From: Dactylosporangium sp040689395 | GTDB lineage: Bacteria > Actinomycetota > Actinomycetes > Mycobacteriales > Micromonosporaceae | Direction of reading: 5' to 3' | Length of the DNA stretch: 64,000 nucleotides | NCBI RefSeq assembly: GCF_040689395.1 | Contig: NZ_JBFAZX010000007.1 | Coordinates: 62,001-126,000 of the forward strand | In this document: in pieces, positions 42,984 through 50,381 of the stretch | Numbering within the stretch: position 1 is the stretch's first letter | How the letters are laid out: the number at the start of each line of letters is the position of its first letter | The notes under the pieces: generated by a model | What the model saw: the letters and a program-made list of their open reading frames with translations, nothing else | Told to the model about the DNA's origin: nothing | Databases searched by the model: none | Position numbers and translations under genes: made by a program

Positions 42984-43965
42984 CTAAGCCACATCTGGGT
43001 CTGGTTCCTCCCGTATCTTCCCGGTCGGCTGGAGAATCATGCCAGATGCCGCGATCAGCCCGAGCAGCATCATGGCGATCGCGCTCAGCAGCAGCGTGTG
43101 CCCGGCGCCGAAGGCGGTCACGAGCGGCCCGCCGATCGCCGCACCGAGCGGCACCGCGATCACCGTGACGGAGCCGAACGCGGCCAGCACCTGTGGCAGC
43201 CGATCCGGCGGGGTGGTGCGCTGGAACAGCGCCATCACCGTGGACAGGTACGGCGCCCAGCACAGGCCCGCGACCGCGAACGCCGGCAGCGACACGATGG
43301 CCGGAGCGCCCAGCCCGAGCGGGAGCATCGCGGCGCCGAACGCGACCACGATGCCGGTCATCGCCGGCCACAGGGGCAGGCGGCGCAGCAACGCGCTGCC
43401 CAGGCCGCCGGCCACGGCGCCGCTCCAGCGCGATCACCACCGCCGCGTTCGTCCAGCCGATGAGCAGCCCGGCCAGCGGCGGCCCGGCGATCGTGGCGAA
43501 CTCGCCGATCGCGGTGAGCACCCCGTTGGCGGCCAGGTGGTGCTCGCGCGGCAGCAGCTCGGCGACCAGCGTGTAACGCCCCGCCGATCCCCACGCCGCC
43601 AGCAGCGAGGACACCGCCAGCAGTGCGACGTAGAGCCACGCGTGCAGCGCCCCGGCCGCGTACACGACCGCGATCGCGCCCAGCGCCGCCGCCCGCAGGG
43701 TCGCGTTCCAGCCGGCCAGCTGCGCCCCGCCGCGGCCGCGCAGGTATCGGCCGAGCAGCACGCCGCCGAGCGCCGATGGCAGCGAATACGCGGCAACCGC
43801 GGCCGCCACCCATGCGCCGCGCGCGCCGTCCGGCGCCAGCTGCAGCGCCAGCCACGAGACCGCGACGATGGACATGCCGTCGCCGAGCGCGCTGACCGCC
43901 AGCCCCGGCAGGATGCGACGCAACACCGGGTGACGCAGGACCGGTCGATACGGTGTGGAGAGCAT
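42984..43965 (-). pseudogene. MFS transporter with internal deletion and frameshift
   Basis: Starts like a complete MFS protein (LSTPYRPVLRHPVLRRILPGLAVSALGDG) and runs about 180 residues through five helices to TNAAVVIALE. From near 43426 the coding frame changes to WSGAVAGGLGSALLRRLPLW and continues through the last helices to IREEPDPDVA. The halves add up to about 327 residues against about 410 expected, so roughly 80 residues of the middle appear lost along with the frame. Non-functional if the sequence is right. Confidence 0.75.
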
Positions 43966-44038
43966 AGCCACCACTCGATCTCATGCGGTACCGTGAAGAC
44001 AAGAAGCATCGCGGTGAGCGCAATTCGCGGCGGTGAGC

Positions 44039-44044
44039 TATGTT
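44039..44044 (+). promoter_or_regulatory. -10 box TATGTT, leaderless start
   Basis: Seven bases before the ATG of the PAP2 gene; it contains the alternative upstream ATG, which makes the later start more likely. Confidence 0.55.
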
Positions 44045-44051
44045 GCCTGCC

Positions 44052-44993
44052 ATGCGTGGGTGGCCCATCGGGCTGGCATTGTGGCTTCTCTTCGTGACCG
44101 CCCTGGAGGCGGCCGGTGCCGTCGCGGTCTGGCGGTTCTTCGTCGGCACCGAGCACGGCCAGCGGCTGGACTATGTCGCGATCACCGGCAACAGCATCGG
44201 CCGGGCCCACGTCGAGACCCTGGTCCATGACACCCTCAACGGCATCTCCGCGGTGTCGCTGACCGCCGCGACGATCGTGATCGGCTTCATCGCGCTGGCC
44301 CGCCGCCGGGTCGCGCTGGCCGCCGGCGCGGTCCTGCTCATCGGCGGCGCGAACGTGACCACCCAGGTGCTCAAAGCCCTCATCCACCGCCCCGAGCTGG
44401 GCATCGACGCGCAGCGCGCCGCGGCCGGCAACAGCCTGCCGAGCGGCCACGCCACCGTCGCCGCCTCGGTGGCCGTGGCCCTGGTCCTGGTGCTGCCCGC
44501 GAAGGCCCGCGGCCCGGCCGCCCTTCTCGGCGCCGTCTTCGCGGCCCTGGCCGGCGTGGCCACCCTCTCCGCGGGCTGGCACCGCCCCAGCGACGCCGTG
44601 GCCGCCCTGCTCGTCGTCGGCGCCTGGGCCGCGGCCGCGAGCCTCTTCATCGTGATCGCCCAGCGCCGCCACGGCGGCGTGAGCTACGGTTCGCCGAACA
44701 CCTACACCACCGTCTTCCTGACCGTGGTCGCGCTGGGCCTGCTGGCCGGCGCCGCCCTCTGCATGCGCCTCACCGACGACGTCATCACGCGGTCCGTCCA
44801 CGACCTGAGCCGCGGCCACCTCTTCGTCGCCTACGCGGGTGGCGCCCTCGGCATCGCCGGCATCGCCGCCGCGGTGGTGGCCGCGGTCCTGCTGACGGTC
44901 CACCGCGTCGTCCCTCGCCTGGTCCCGCCCGGCGACGCCGATGCCGATGCGAACGACGACGAGCCGACCACGCAGGTGATCCTCCCGGTCTGA
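44052..44993 (+). CDS. PAP2-family membrane phosphatase
   Basis: 313 residues, about six helices. The tripartite phosphatase motif is complete: KALIHRP (about 113-119), PSGH (about 137-140) and SAGWHRPSDA (about 178-187). Dephosphorylates lipid phosphates such as phosphatidic acid or undecaprenyl diphosphate at the outer face of the membrane. An extra C-terminal helix pair and acidic tail (DADADANDDEP) follow the domain. Confidence 0.92.
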   Translation: MRGWPIGLALWLLFVTALEAAGAVAVWRFFVGTEHGQRLDYVAITGNSIGRAHVETLVHDTLNGISAVSLTAATIVIGFIALARRRVALAAGAVLLIGGANVTTQVLKALIHRPELGIDAQRAAAGNSLPSGHATVAASVAVALVLVLPAKARGPAALLGAVFAALAGVATLSAGWHRPSDAVAALLVVGAWAAAASLFIVIAQRRHGGVSYGSPNTYTTVFLTVVALGLLAGAALCMRLTDDVITRSVHDLSRGHLFVAYAGGALGIAGIAAAVVAAVLLTVHRVVPRLVPPGDADADANDDEPTTQVILPV

Positions 44994-45011
44994 GCACCTA
45001 CGTCTGATTCG

Positions 45012-45620
45012 TCAGACGTTCGTCTCCGGGAGCAGGTCCGGCGCCGGATGCGGGAGCGGGTGGGCGCCCTGTGGCCGCAGGCCGTCGAAGATGATCGCCA
45101 GATAGCGGCGCCACAGGTCGGGCGGGGCACCCGGCGCGTAGCCGGCGACGTAGTTCGGTGCGCACATGAGCAGGAAGAGGTCCGTGCCCGTGATGTCGTC
45201 GCGGACGGCGCCGTGGTCGCGGGCGCGATCGACCAGCGCGTCGATGGTCGCCCGCAGCCGGTCCTGCACCTGCGACACCTGCGTGTTGGCGGAGCTCGCG
45301 CCGTGCAGGAACGACAGGTCACGCTCCTGCCGCTGCTCCGCGGCCACTTCGAGGAACTTCAGCAGCGCCTCGCCCGGGTCGCCGGCCCCCAGCAGGTGAT
45401 CGCCGGTCTCGATCAACACCTCGACGCGATCGAGCACGATCGCCGCGATCAGGTCCTCCTTCGTCGCGAAGTGGCGGAACACGGTGCCCTTGCCGATGCC
45501 CGCGCGCCGGGCGATGTCGGCGATCGATGCCTCGAGACCGCGCTCGGCGAACTCGTCGGCGGCGGCCGCCAGCAGCAGGCGACGATTGCGCGCGGCGTCG
45601 GCGCGCAGCGGTCGGGTCAC
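45012..45620 (-). CDS. TetR-family regulator
   Basis: 202 residues with helix-turn-helix ASIADIARRAGIGKGTVFRHFATKEDL (about 31-57) and a TetR_C domain. Divergent from the oxidoreductase at 45.7 kb with only 53 bases between starts, so it probably represses it. Leaderless GTG behind TAGGCT. Confidence 0.92.
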   Translation of the reverse strand: MTRPLRADAARNRRLLLAAAADEFAERGLEASIADIARRAGIGKGTVFRHFATKEDLIAAIVLDRVEVLIETGDHLLGAGDPGEALLKFLEVAAEQRQERDLSFLHGASSANTQVSQVQDRLRATIDALVDRARDHGAVRDDITGTDLFLLMCAPNYVAGYAPGAPPDLWRRYLAIIFDGLRPQGAHPLPHPAPDLLPETNV

Positions 45621-45627
45621 GCGCGCC

Positions 45628-45633
45628 AGCCTA
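45628..45633 (-). promoter_or_regulatory. -10 box TAGGCT, leaderless start
   Basis: Seven bases before the GTG of the TetR gene; lies next to the -35 box of the divergent gene. Confidence 0.6.
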
Positions 45634-45638
45634 CCAAG

Positions 45639-45667
45639 TTGACCGCCCGGTCCGCTTTCGCTAACGT
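45639..45667 (+). promoter_or_regulatory. Housekeeping-type promoter TTGACC-N17-TAACGT
   Basis: A full -35/-10 pair with 17-base spacing, ending six bases before the ATG of the oxidoreductase. The best promoter in the window. Confidence 0.75.
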
Positions 45668-45673
45668 GACCGC

Positions 45674-46639
45674 ATGGTCCGCTTCATGCGAGCAGTAGTA
45701 GCCCATCGATACGGCCCGCCGGAGGAATACGAGATAGCCGAGGTTGCGGTGCCCGAGCCCGGACCCGGGCAGATCCAGGTGCGCGTCGCCGCAGTGTCGA
45801 TCAACCCGGTCGACGTCCGGCTGCCCGCCGGGGACTTCCGCGAGAGCGTCGACCTGCCGTTTCCGCATGTGCCGGGCAACGACTTCGCGGGCACGGTGAG
45901 CGCGGTCGGCGAGGGCGTCACCGGATACGCGGTGGGGGAGGAGATATTCGGCTTCGCCGCGCCCCGCGCGATCCGCCACATGGGCAGCTCGTCGGTGAGC
46001 ACCGGCGCACTCGCGGAATACGCGGTGTTCGAGGCCGGCACGCCGTTCCTCGCGCGAAGGCCGGCCGCGCTCGACGTCGAGCAGGCGGCGGCCCTGCCCA
46101 CCGTGGGGCTCGCGGTCCGGTCCATCCTGGCCTCCGCCGAGGTCAAGCCAGAGACCAGGGTCCTGGTCGTCGGCGCCACAGGAGGAGTCGGTACCGCGTT
46201 GCTGCCCGTCCTCGCCACGGCCGGCGCCCACGTCGTGGCGACCGCGCGCGAGGCCGACGCCGATCTGGTGCGCTCGTTGGGCGCCTCCGAGGTCGTCGGA
46301 TACGACGACTATCCCGACGGCATCGACCTGGCGCTCAATCTGGTGCTGCCCGGCGACCGGCTCGAGCGGCTGGTCGCGGCGGTGCGGCCGGGAGGACGCC
46401 TGCTGACGATCACGTTCCCGCCACCGGCGCCCCGCGACGAGGTCGACGTGCGACTGGTGCTCGACATGCAGGGGCGGTTCGGCGGCATGGCCGAGGTCGC
46501 GGCGGACGCGGTCGCGGGGAAGCTGCGGGCACGGATCGCCGCGCGATACGAGTTCGACGACGCCGTGCGGGCGCTGTCCGACTTCGCCACGCGGCACAAG
46601 ACCGGGAAGCTGGTGGTGCGGGTGCGCTCCCGGCCGTGA
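45674..46639 (+). CDS. Zinc-independent quinone/NADP-dependent oxidoreductase (MDR)
   Basis: 321 residues of the medium-chain dehydrogenase/reductase family: GroES-like domain (about 5-125; FPHVPGNDFAGTVSAVGEGV), Rossmann domain with VVGATGGVGTALL (about 158-170). No zinc ligands in the catalytic position, so a quinone oxidoreductase type using NADPH. Probably controlled by the divergent TetR. Confidence 0.92.
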   Translation: MVRFMRAVVAHRYGPPEEYEIAEVAVPEPGPGQIQVRVAAVSINPVDVRLPAGDFRESVDLPFPHVPGNDFAGTVSAVGEGVTGYAVGEEIFGFAAPRAIRHMGSSSVSTGALAEYAVFEAGTPFLARRPAALDVEQAAALPTVGLAVRSILASAEVKPETRVLVVGATGGVGTALLPVLATAGAHVVATAREADADLVRSLGASEVVGYDDYPDGIDLALNLVLPGDRLERLVAAVRPGGRLLTITFPPPAPRDEVDVRLVLDMQGRFGGMAEVAADAVAGKLRARIAARYEFDDAVRALSDFATRHKTGKLVVRVRSRP

Positions 46640-46687
46640 CCACCGTCGCCGACGCCCTCGTCGGCCTGGTTGTCCGCGACGGTGGCT

Positions 46688-47737
46688 TTAACGAAGGTCG
46701 ACTGATTTCCACGCCGTGGGGTTGGCGGGGCGGTCGGCCCACCAGACGACGCCGGCTCGGGCGGTGATCACGCCGATGTCGGTGCCGAGCCGGCGGATGG
46801 CGCCGGCGTCGATGTCGTAGGCGACCAGGTGGACCGTCGCGCCCTGAGCCTCGGTGAAGATCTCATAGCGCCCGGCGAGCGCGTTGTCGATGGTGACGGC
46901 GGTCAGCGCACCGGGGACGCGTCGGCGTGCGGTGCCGTCGGGACGCATGACGTCGTAGATGTGCCGGTCGCCGGGCTGGACCATGGAGCGGCACCACGCC
47001 GGGGTGCAGACGACGGACTCGGCGGCGGCGCGGGTGATGATGCGCTGCTCGCCGGTCTGCGGGTTCGCGAGCACGAGCGGCGCCTGGTCGTCGACGCTGA
47101 GCAACCACGGCCAGGCGGTGTGCCGGAACCGGCCCTCGAACGAGGCGGTGGTAACCCGGCCGCCGGTGAGTGCGACGCTGCGCAGCTCGGTGCGGGCCCC
47201 GTCGTCAGGCGGGGCGGCGACCCAGTGCAGGCGGCCGTCGGCGACGACGAGGTCGTATTCGGAGTCGAAGAACACCACGGCCCCGGTGTCGGCGGTGAGG
47301 GACGCCGGTGCGGCGGAGCCGTCCAGCGGCACGCGCCACACACGCGTCTCGTAGGTGCCGTCGGGATTGGCGGCCGACTCGGCCCAGTAGAGCACGCCGT
47401 CCGTCGCGGTGAAGCCGAGGAACTGGGCGAACCGGTCCCTGGGGACGCGGCGCAATTCGCGGTCGCCGCCGCGGTCGCGCAGGATGAGCCGGTCCGCCGA
47501 GCCGTCCGGCGTGGGAGCGGCGCCGACGGAGACGGCCGCGGCGGCGTAGAACAGCGGCGTGTATTCGGCGCCGTCGGGCAGCCGCGCGGAGAACACCGCG
47601 GGCGCGGGCGGGGAGGCGGTGGCGGCGGCCGGTGTCGCCGACGGCGGGGTGTCGGGCGCCGACTCGACCGCGGCCAGCAGCCAACCGCCGGCGGCGAGCG
47701 CGACGGCTAGGGCGATCAGCGGCCGGGCCTTCTTCAC
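46688..47737 (-). CDS. Membrane-anchored beta-propeller-like protein
   Basis: 349 residues: N-terminal helix (about 5-26, uncleaved or signal), a Pro/Ala-rich linker, then repeated strands (DGVLYWAESA, WRVPLDG, DGRLHWVAAP, WPWLLSVDDQAPLVL, GVVWWADRP) as in a TolB-like propeller outside the cell. Two cysteines in CTPAWC. Binding partner unknown. Leaderless GTG behind TAGGTT. Confidence 0.78.
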   Translation of the reverse strand: MKKARPLIALAVALAAGGWLLAAVESAPDTPPSATPAAATASPPAPAVFSARLPDGAEYTPLFYAAAAVSVGAAPTPDGSADRLILRDRGGDRELRRVPRDRFAQFLGFTATDGVLYWAESAANPDGTYETRVWRVPLDGSAAPASLTADTGAVVFFDSEYDLVVADGRLHWVAAPPDDGARTELRSVALTGGRVTTASFEGRFRHTAWPWLLSVDDQAPLVLANPQTGEQRIITRAAAESVVCTPAWCRSMVQPGDRHIYDVMRPDGTARRRVPGALTAVTIDNALAGRYEIFTEAQGATVHLVAYDIDAGAIRRLGTDIGVITARAGVVWWADRPANPTAWKSVDLR

Positions 47738-47743
47738 CGGGGC

Positions 47744-47749
47744 AACCTA
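47744..47749 (-). promoter_or_regulatory. -10 box TAGGTT, leaderless start
   Basis: Six bases before the GTG of the beta-propeller gene. Confidence 0.6.
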
Positions 47750-47860
47750 GCCGGAGTTGAACACCATTTCCAACTCTGCCGTGCCGCACCGGATCGCTGC
47801 GGGCGGCGCCACTGCGGCCGACCCCGCCTGCGGCAGGCGATCATCGCGTACGCCTGACGC

Positions 47861-48772
47861 TCAGACCGGCAGCGGCCCGGTGCCGATCCCCTTCAGCGAC
47901 CCGCGGACCGGGTGGGTGCTCGCCACGACGGCGTAGCAGATGCTGACGTGCTCGCCGGCCAGCCACTCGGTCTCGTCGTCCAGGTGGGTGAACTCCACCT
48001 TCACGTCGCCGCGGCGGCGCAGCGCCGGCTCGGACAGGCCGAACAGCCCGGCGACGGCCTCCACACAGCGGGGGAGGACGTAGTCCTGCTGGGCCGCCCA
48101 GCTCGGGTACGGGCCGGGCGGCAGCCCGATGGCGCCGGCGAACTCGGCGTCGTGCGGGGCGGCGCAGTCGATGCGCCGCTGGGCGCCGGCGCGCTTGTAG
48201 AAACCTTGTGCGTCCGTCTCGACGCCGGTGCGTTTCGCGCACCGCCGGACGACGGGCGAGGTGCCGGCCGCCAGTGCGCCCTTCAGGCTGCCGGTGCGCT
48301 CCACGGCCGGGGTGTACGCATTGGTCGATTCGCCCTCGACGAGCCCGCACACGTATGTCCGGGCGCCGCCCGCCCATGCCGCGGTGGAGGGCCGGCCGAT
48401 GTGGACGAACAGCCAGCCGGTGTGCCAGTCCGCGCCGGTGTACTCGCTGGCGGCCTTCCCGCAGTCGGCGTACGCGGACTGCATCGCCTTGCTGCCCCAC
48501 CCGGGCGGCGAGATGTCGTCCGGGAACCGGCCGGTCTTGACCACCTCGAGTTTGTGCGGCGTGGCGCAGTCCACCTCGGTCGTCACCGGGTCGCCCTCGT
48601 CGCCGTACACCACTTTGCCGCTCGCGGTGAGGCACGACCCGGCCGCTGGCACCGGCTCGGACGGTGCCGGCTGGGCTGCCCAGCCGTTGGTGAGATCACC
48701 ATCGGTACCGCTGGGTGTCGAACATCCAGCGAGCAGCGCCGCGATGGCGGCGAGAAAAGCGATGTGACGCAC
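47861..48772 (-). CDS. Septum-formation-domain lipoprotein
   Basis: 303 residues. Lipobox LLAGC near residue 17, then two copies of a cysteine-containing domain with the pattern VDCATPHKLEV and IDCAAPHDAEFAGAI, typical of the actinobacterial septum formation family (PF13845). Anchored outside the membrane; role in division not proven for the family. GTG chosen from TACAGT six bases before it; an ATG upstream contains no other support. Confidence 0.85.
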   Translation of the reverse strand: MRHIAFLAAIAALLAGCSTPSGTDGDLTNGWAAQPAPSEPVPAAGSCLTASGKVVYGDEGDPVTTEVDCATPHKLEVVKTGRFPDDISPPGWGSKAMQSAYADCGKAASEYTGADWHTGWLFVHIGRPSTAAWAGGARTYVCGLVEGESTNAYTPAVERTGSLKGALAAGTSPVVRRCAKRTGVETDAQGFYKRAGAQRRIDCAAPHDAEFAGAIGLPPGPYPSWAAQQDYVLPRCVEAVAGLFGLSEPALRRRGDVKVEFTHLDDETEWLAGEHVSICYAVVASTHPVRGSLKGIGTGPLPV

Positions 48773-48778
48773 GAGCGC

Positions 48779-48784
48779 ACTGTA
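48779..48784 (-). promoter_or_regulatory. -10 box TACAGT, leaderless start
   Basis: Six bases before the GTG of the lipoprotein gene. Confidence 0.6.
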
Positions 48785-48815
48785 GATCAACATCCGGCGT
48801 CGCGCCGTCCCTGGA

Positions 48816-48821
48816 TACGCT
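48816..48821 (+). promoter_or_regulatory. -10 box TACGCT, leaderless start
   Basis: Seven bases before the ATG of the 55-residue gene. Confidence 0.5.
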
Positions 48822-48828
48822 GCCTGGC

Positions 48829-48996
48829 ATGCTGACCCTGCAGTGGCACCGCCCGCACTGTGAGTGCGAGCCCGCGACGATCCTGGCCGCCCTGGAGCGC
48901 GTCGACGAGCGCTTCGGCGGCGCCGGGCCATATCCGCGCGCGCACGACCTGACCGACGCCCAGCTGCACGCCCTGCGCACCCGGCCGCGCGCCTGA
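48829..48996 (+). CDS. Small protein, 55 residues
   Basis: MLTLQWHRPHCECEPATILAALERVDERFGG and so on; CEC and neighbouring histidines could bind metal. The stop overlaps the HAD start as TGATG, so it is probably translated with it. Codon use is typical. Unknown function. Confidence 0.6.
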   Translation: MLTLQWHRPHCECEPATILAALERVDERFGGAGPYPRAHDLTDAQLHALRTRPRA

Positions 48997-49697
48997 TGCG
49001 GGCGGTCGTCTTCGACTTCTTCGGCACGCTGACCGATCCGGGCGTCGAGGCGGGCCGCCGGGGCGCGGTGGCCGTCACCGCCGCCGCGCTCGGCGTGCCC
49101 GCGGACCCGTTCTGGCGGACGATGCGCGAGACGTTCACCGAGCGCATAACCGGCGTGTACGGCGATACGCGCGGCATGCTGCGCGCGATGGCCGGGCGCT
49201 GCGGGACCGAGCCGACCGCCGCGCAGCTCGACGCGGCCGTCGAGGCCCATCACGCCGGCGCGGTAGCGCTGTGGCGCCCGCGCCCCGGTGTCCTGGACGT
49301 CCTCGCCGGGCTGCGCGTCCGGGGCCTGCGCCTCGGGGTGCTCAGCGACTGCGGCGCCGAGCTGTGCCAGGGCTGGCCCGGCACCGTCTACGCCCCCTAC
49401 ATCGACGCCACGGTCTTCTCCTGGCAGGAGGGCGCCCGCAAGCCGGACCAGCGCCTGTACGCCACCGCGGCGCGGCGCCTGGGCGTCGACGCGGCCGAGT
49501 GCTGGTACGTCGGCGACGGCGGCAGCCGCGAGCACCAGGGCGCCCTCGCCGCGGGCATGCGACCCGTCCTCGTCACGAACGCCGGCTACCCGGGCGCCGC
49601 CCGCCACCGCGACGACCCCGACCCGTTCATCCCGCCCGCCACGATCGAGGACCTCCCCGAGTTGTACGCCATGACGGCCCAGGGCGCCGCAACGTGA
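48996..49697 (+). CDS. HAD-superfamily hydrolase
   Basis: 233 residues with the four HAD motifs: FDFFGTLTD (nucleophile D at 7), LSDCG (about 113), the lysine in GARKPDQRLY (about 150) and GDGGSREHQGA (about 174). Cap domain of the helical type between motifs I and II. Phosphatase of a small metabolite. Coupled to the 55-residue gene. Confidence 0.92.
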   Translation: MRAVVFDFFGTLTDPGVEAGRRGAVAVTAAALGVPADPFWRTMRETFTERITGVYGDTRGMLRAMAGRCGTEPTAAQLDAAVEAHHAGAVALWRPRPGVLDVLAGLRVRGLRLGVLSDCGAELCQGWPGTVYAPYIDATVFSWQEGARKPDQRLYATAARRLGVDAAECWYVGDGGSREHQGALAAGMRPVLVTNAGYPGAARHRDDPDPFIPPATIEDLPELYAMTAQGAAT

Positions 49698-49733
49698 GCG
49701 TTCGCCGGGTCGGCGCGGGCGGCGGCCGGTGTC

Positions 49734-49910
49734 GTGGATTCGCCCGGCGGCGAGCCCGGCTTCTGGTCGCCGGCCGAGGCCGGGCTGATCCGCGCCGAGG
49801 GACTGCGGGTCGTCGCGGCGATCGAGGCCGGCCGGTTTCCGTTCGACGGCACCTGGTGGGGCTTACGGCCGGATCCGGCTTGGCCGCGGCTGCCCGCGGA
49901 TCCGCTGTAG
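49734..49910 (+). pseudogene. Coding-like fragment after the HAD gene
   Basis: A 58-residue frame from a GTG (VDSPGGEPGFWSPAEAGLIR) to DPAWPRLPADPL, with genome-like codon use, in the same frame as the HAD gene beyond its stop. Could be a small gene or the end of a lost one. No family recognised. Confidence 0.35.
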
Positions 49911-49996
49911 CCGTTTCGGCCTCGGCCACGGCCCAGCGGAGTTAGGTTAGTGGTAGATACACCAATTTCTTCCACGACGCAAGGTCAACAAGGTCA

Positions 49997-50158
49997 ATGA
50001 CGCTGAAAAAGACAATGACGTGGGCCGCCGGCGTCTTCATCGTGTGGTTCGTGGCGTTCCGCCCGGAATCCGCGGCGAAGGTCGTCCAGGGTATCGGCAC
50101 GATGATCGGCCAGGTCGGCACCGGGTTCGGCGATTTCTTCACCCGCGTGATCGGCTAG
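49997..50158 (+). CDS. Small membrane protein, 53 residues
   Basis: MTLKKTMTWAAGVFIVWFVAF, then RPESAAKVVQGIGTMIGQVG, ending GDFFTRVIG. One helix and an amphipathic tail. This composition (RPESAA, GDFFT) is seen in a small protein widespread in actinobacteria. AAGG lies a few bases before the ATG. Function unknown. Confidence 0.7.
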   Translation: MTLKKTMTWAAGVFIVWFVAFRPESAAKVVQGIGTMIGQVGTGFGDFFTRVIG

Positions 50159-50185
50159 ACATTTCGTTTTCTCACGGTGGCGGTT

Positions 50186-50222
50186 CCGGCGGATCCGGGC
50201 GCGATGTGCCCGGATCCACCGG
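50186..50222. terminator. Hairpin after the small membrane gene
   Basis: GGATCCGGGC pairs perfectly with GCCCGGATCC around GCGATGT, with outer CCGG/CCGG. It sits 27 bases after the 53-residue gene and about 160 bases after the end of the convergent permease. No T-tract. Confidence 0.6.
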
Positions 50223-50381
50223 CGCGTTCGTGCGTACCGGCGACGGGACGCACGCCGAGTCGGCCCGCCGCATCGCGGACTGGGCCAGGAGCCGGATCCG
50301 TTGCGGATGCGGGCCAGGCGCCCGCGTGCCCGGCCCGCCGCGGAGACGGTGGGCCGAGCAAGCGACCTGACGGCGCCGGGC

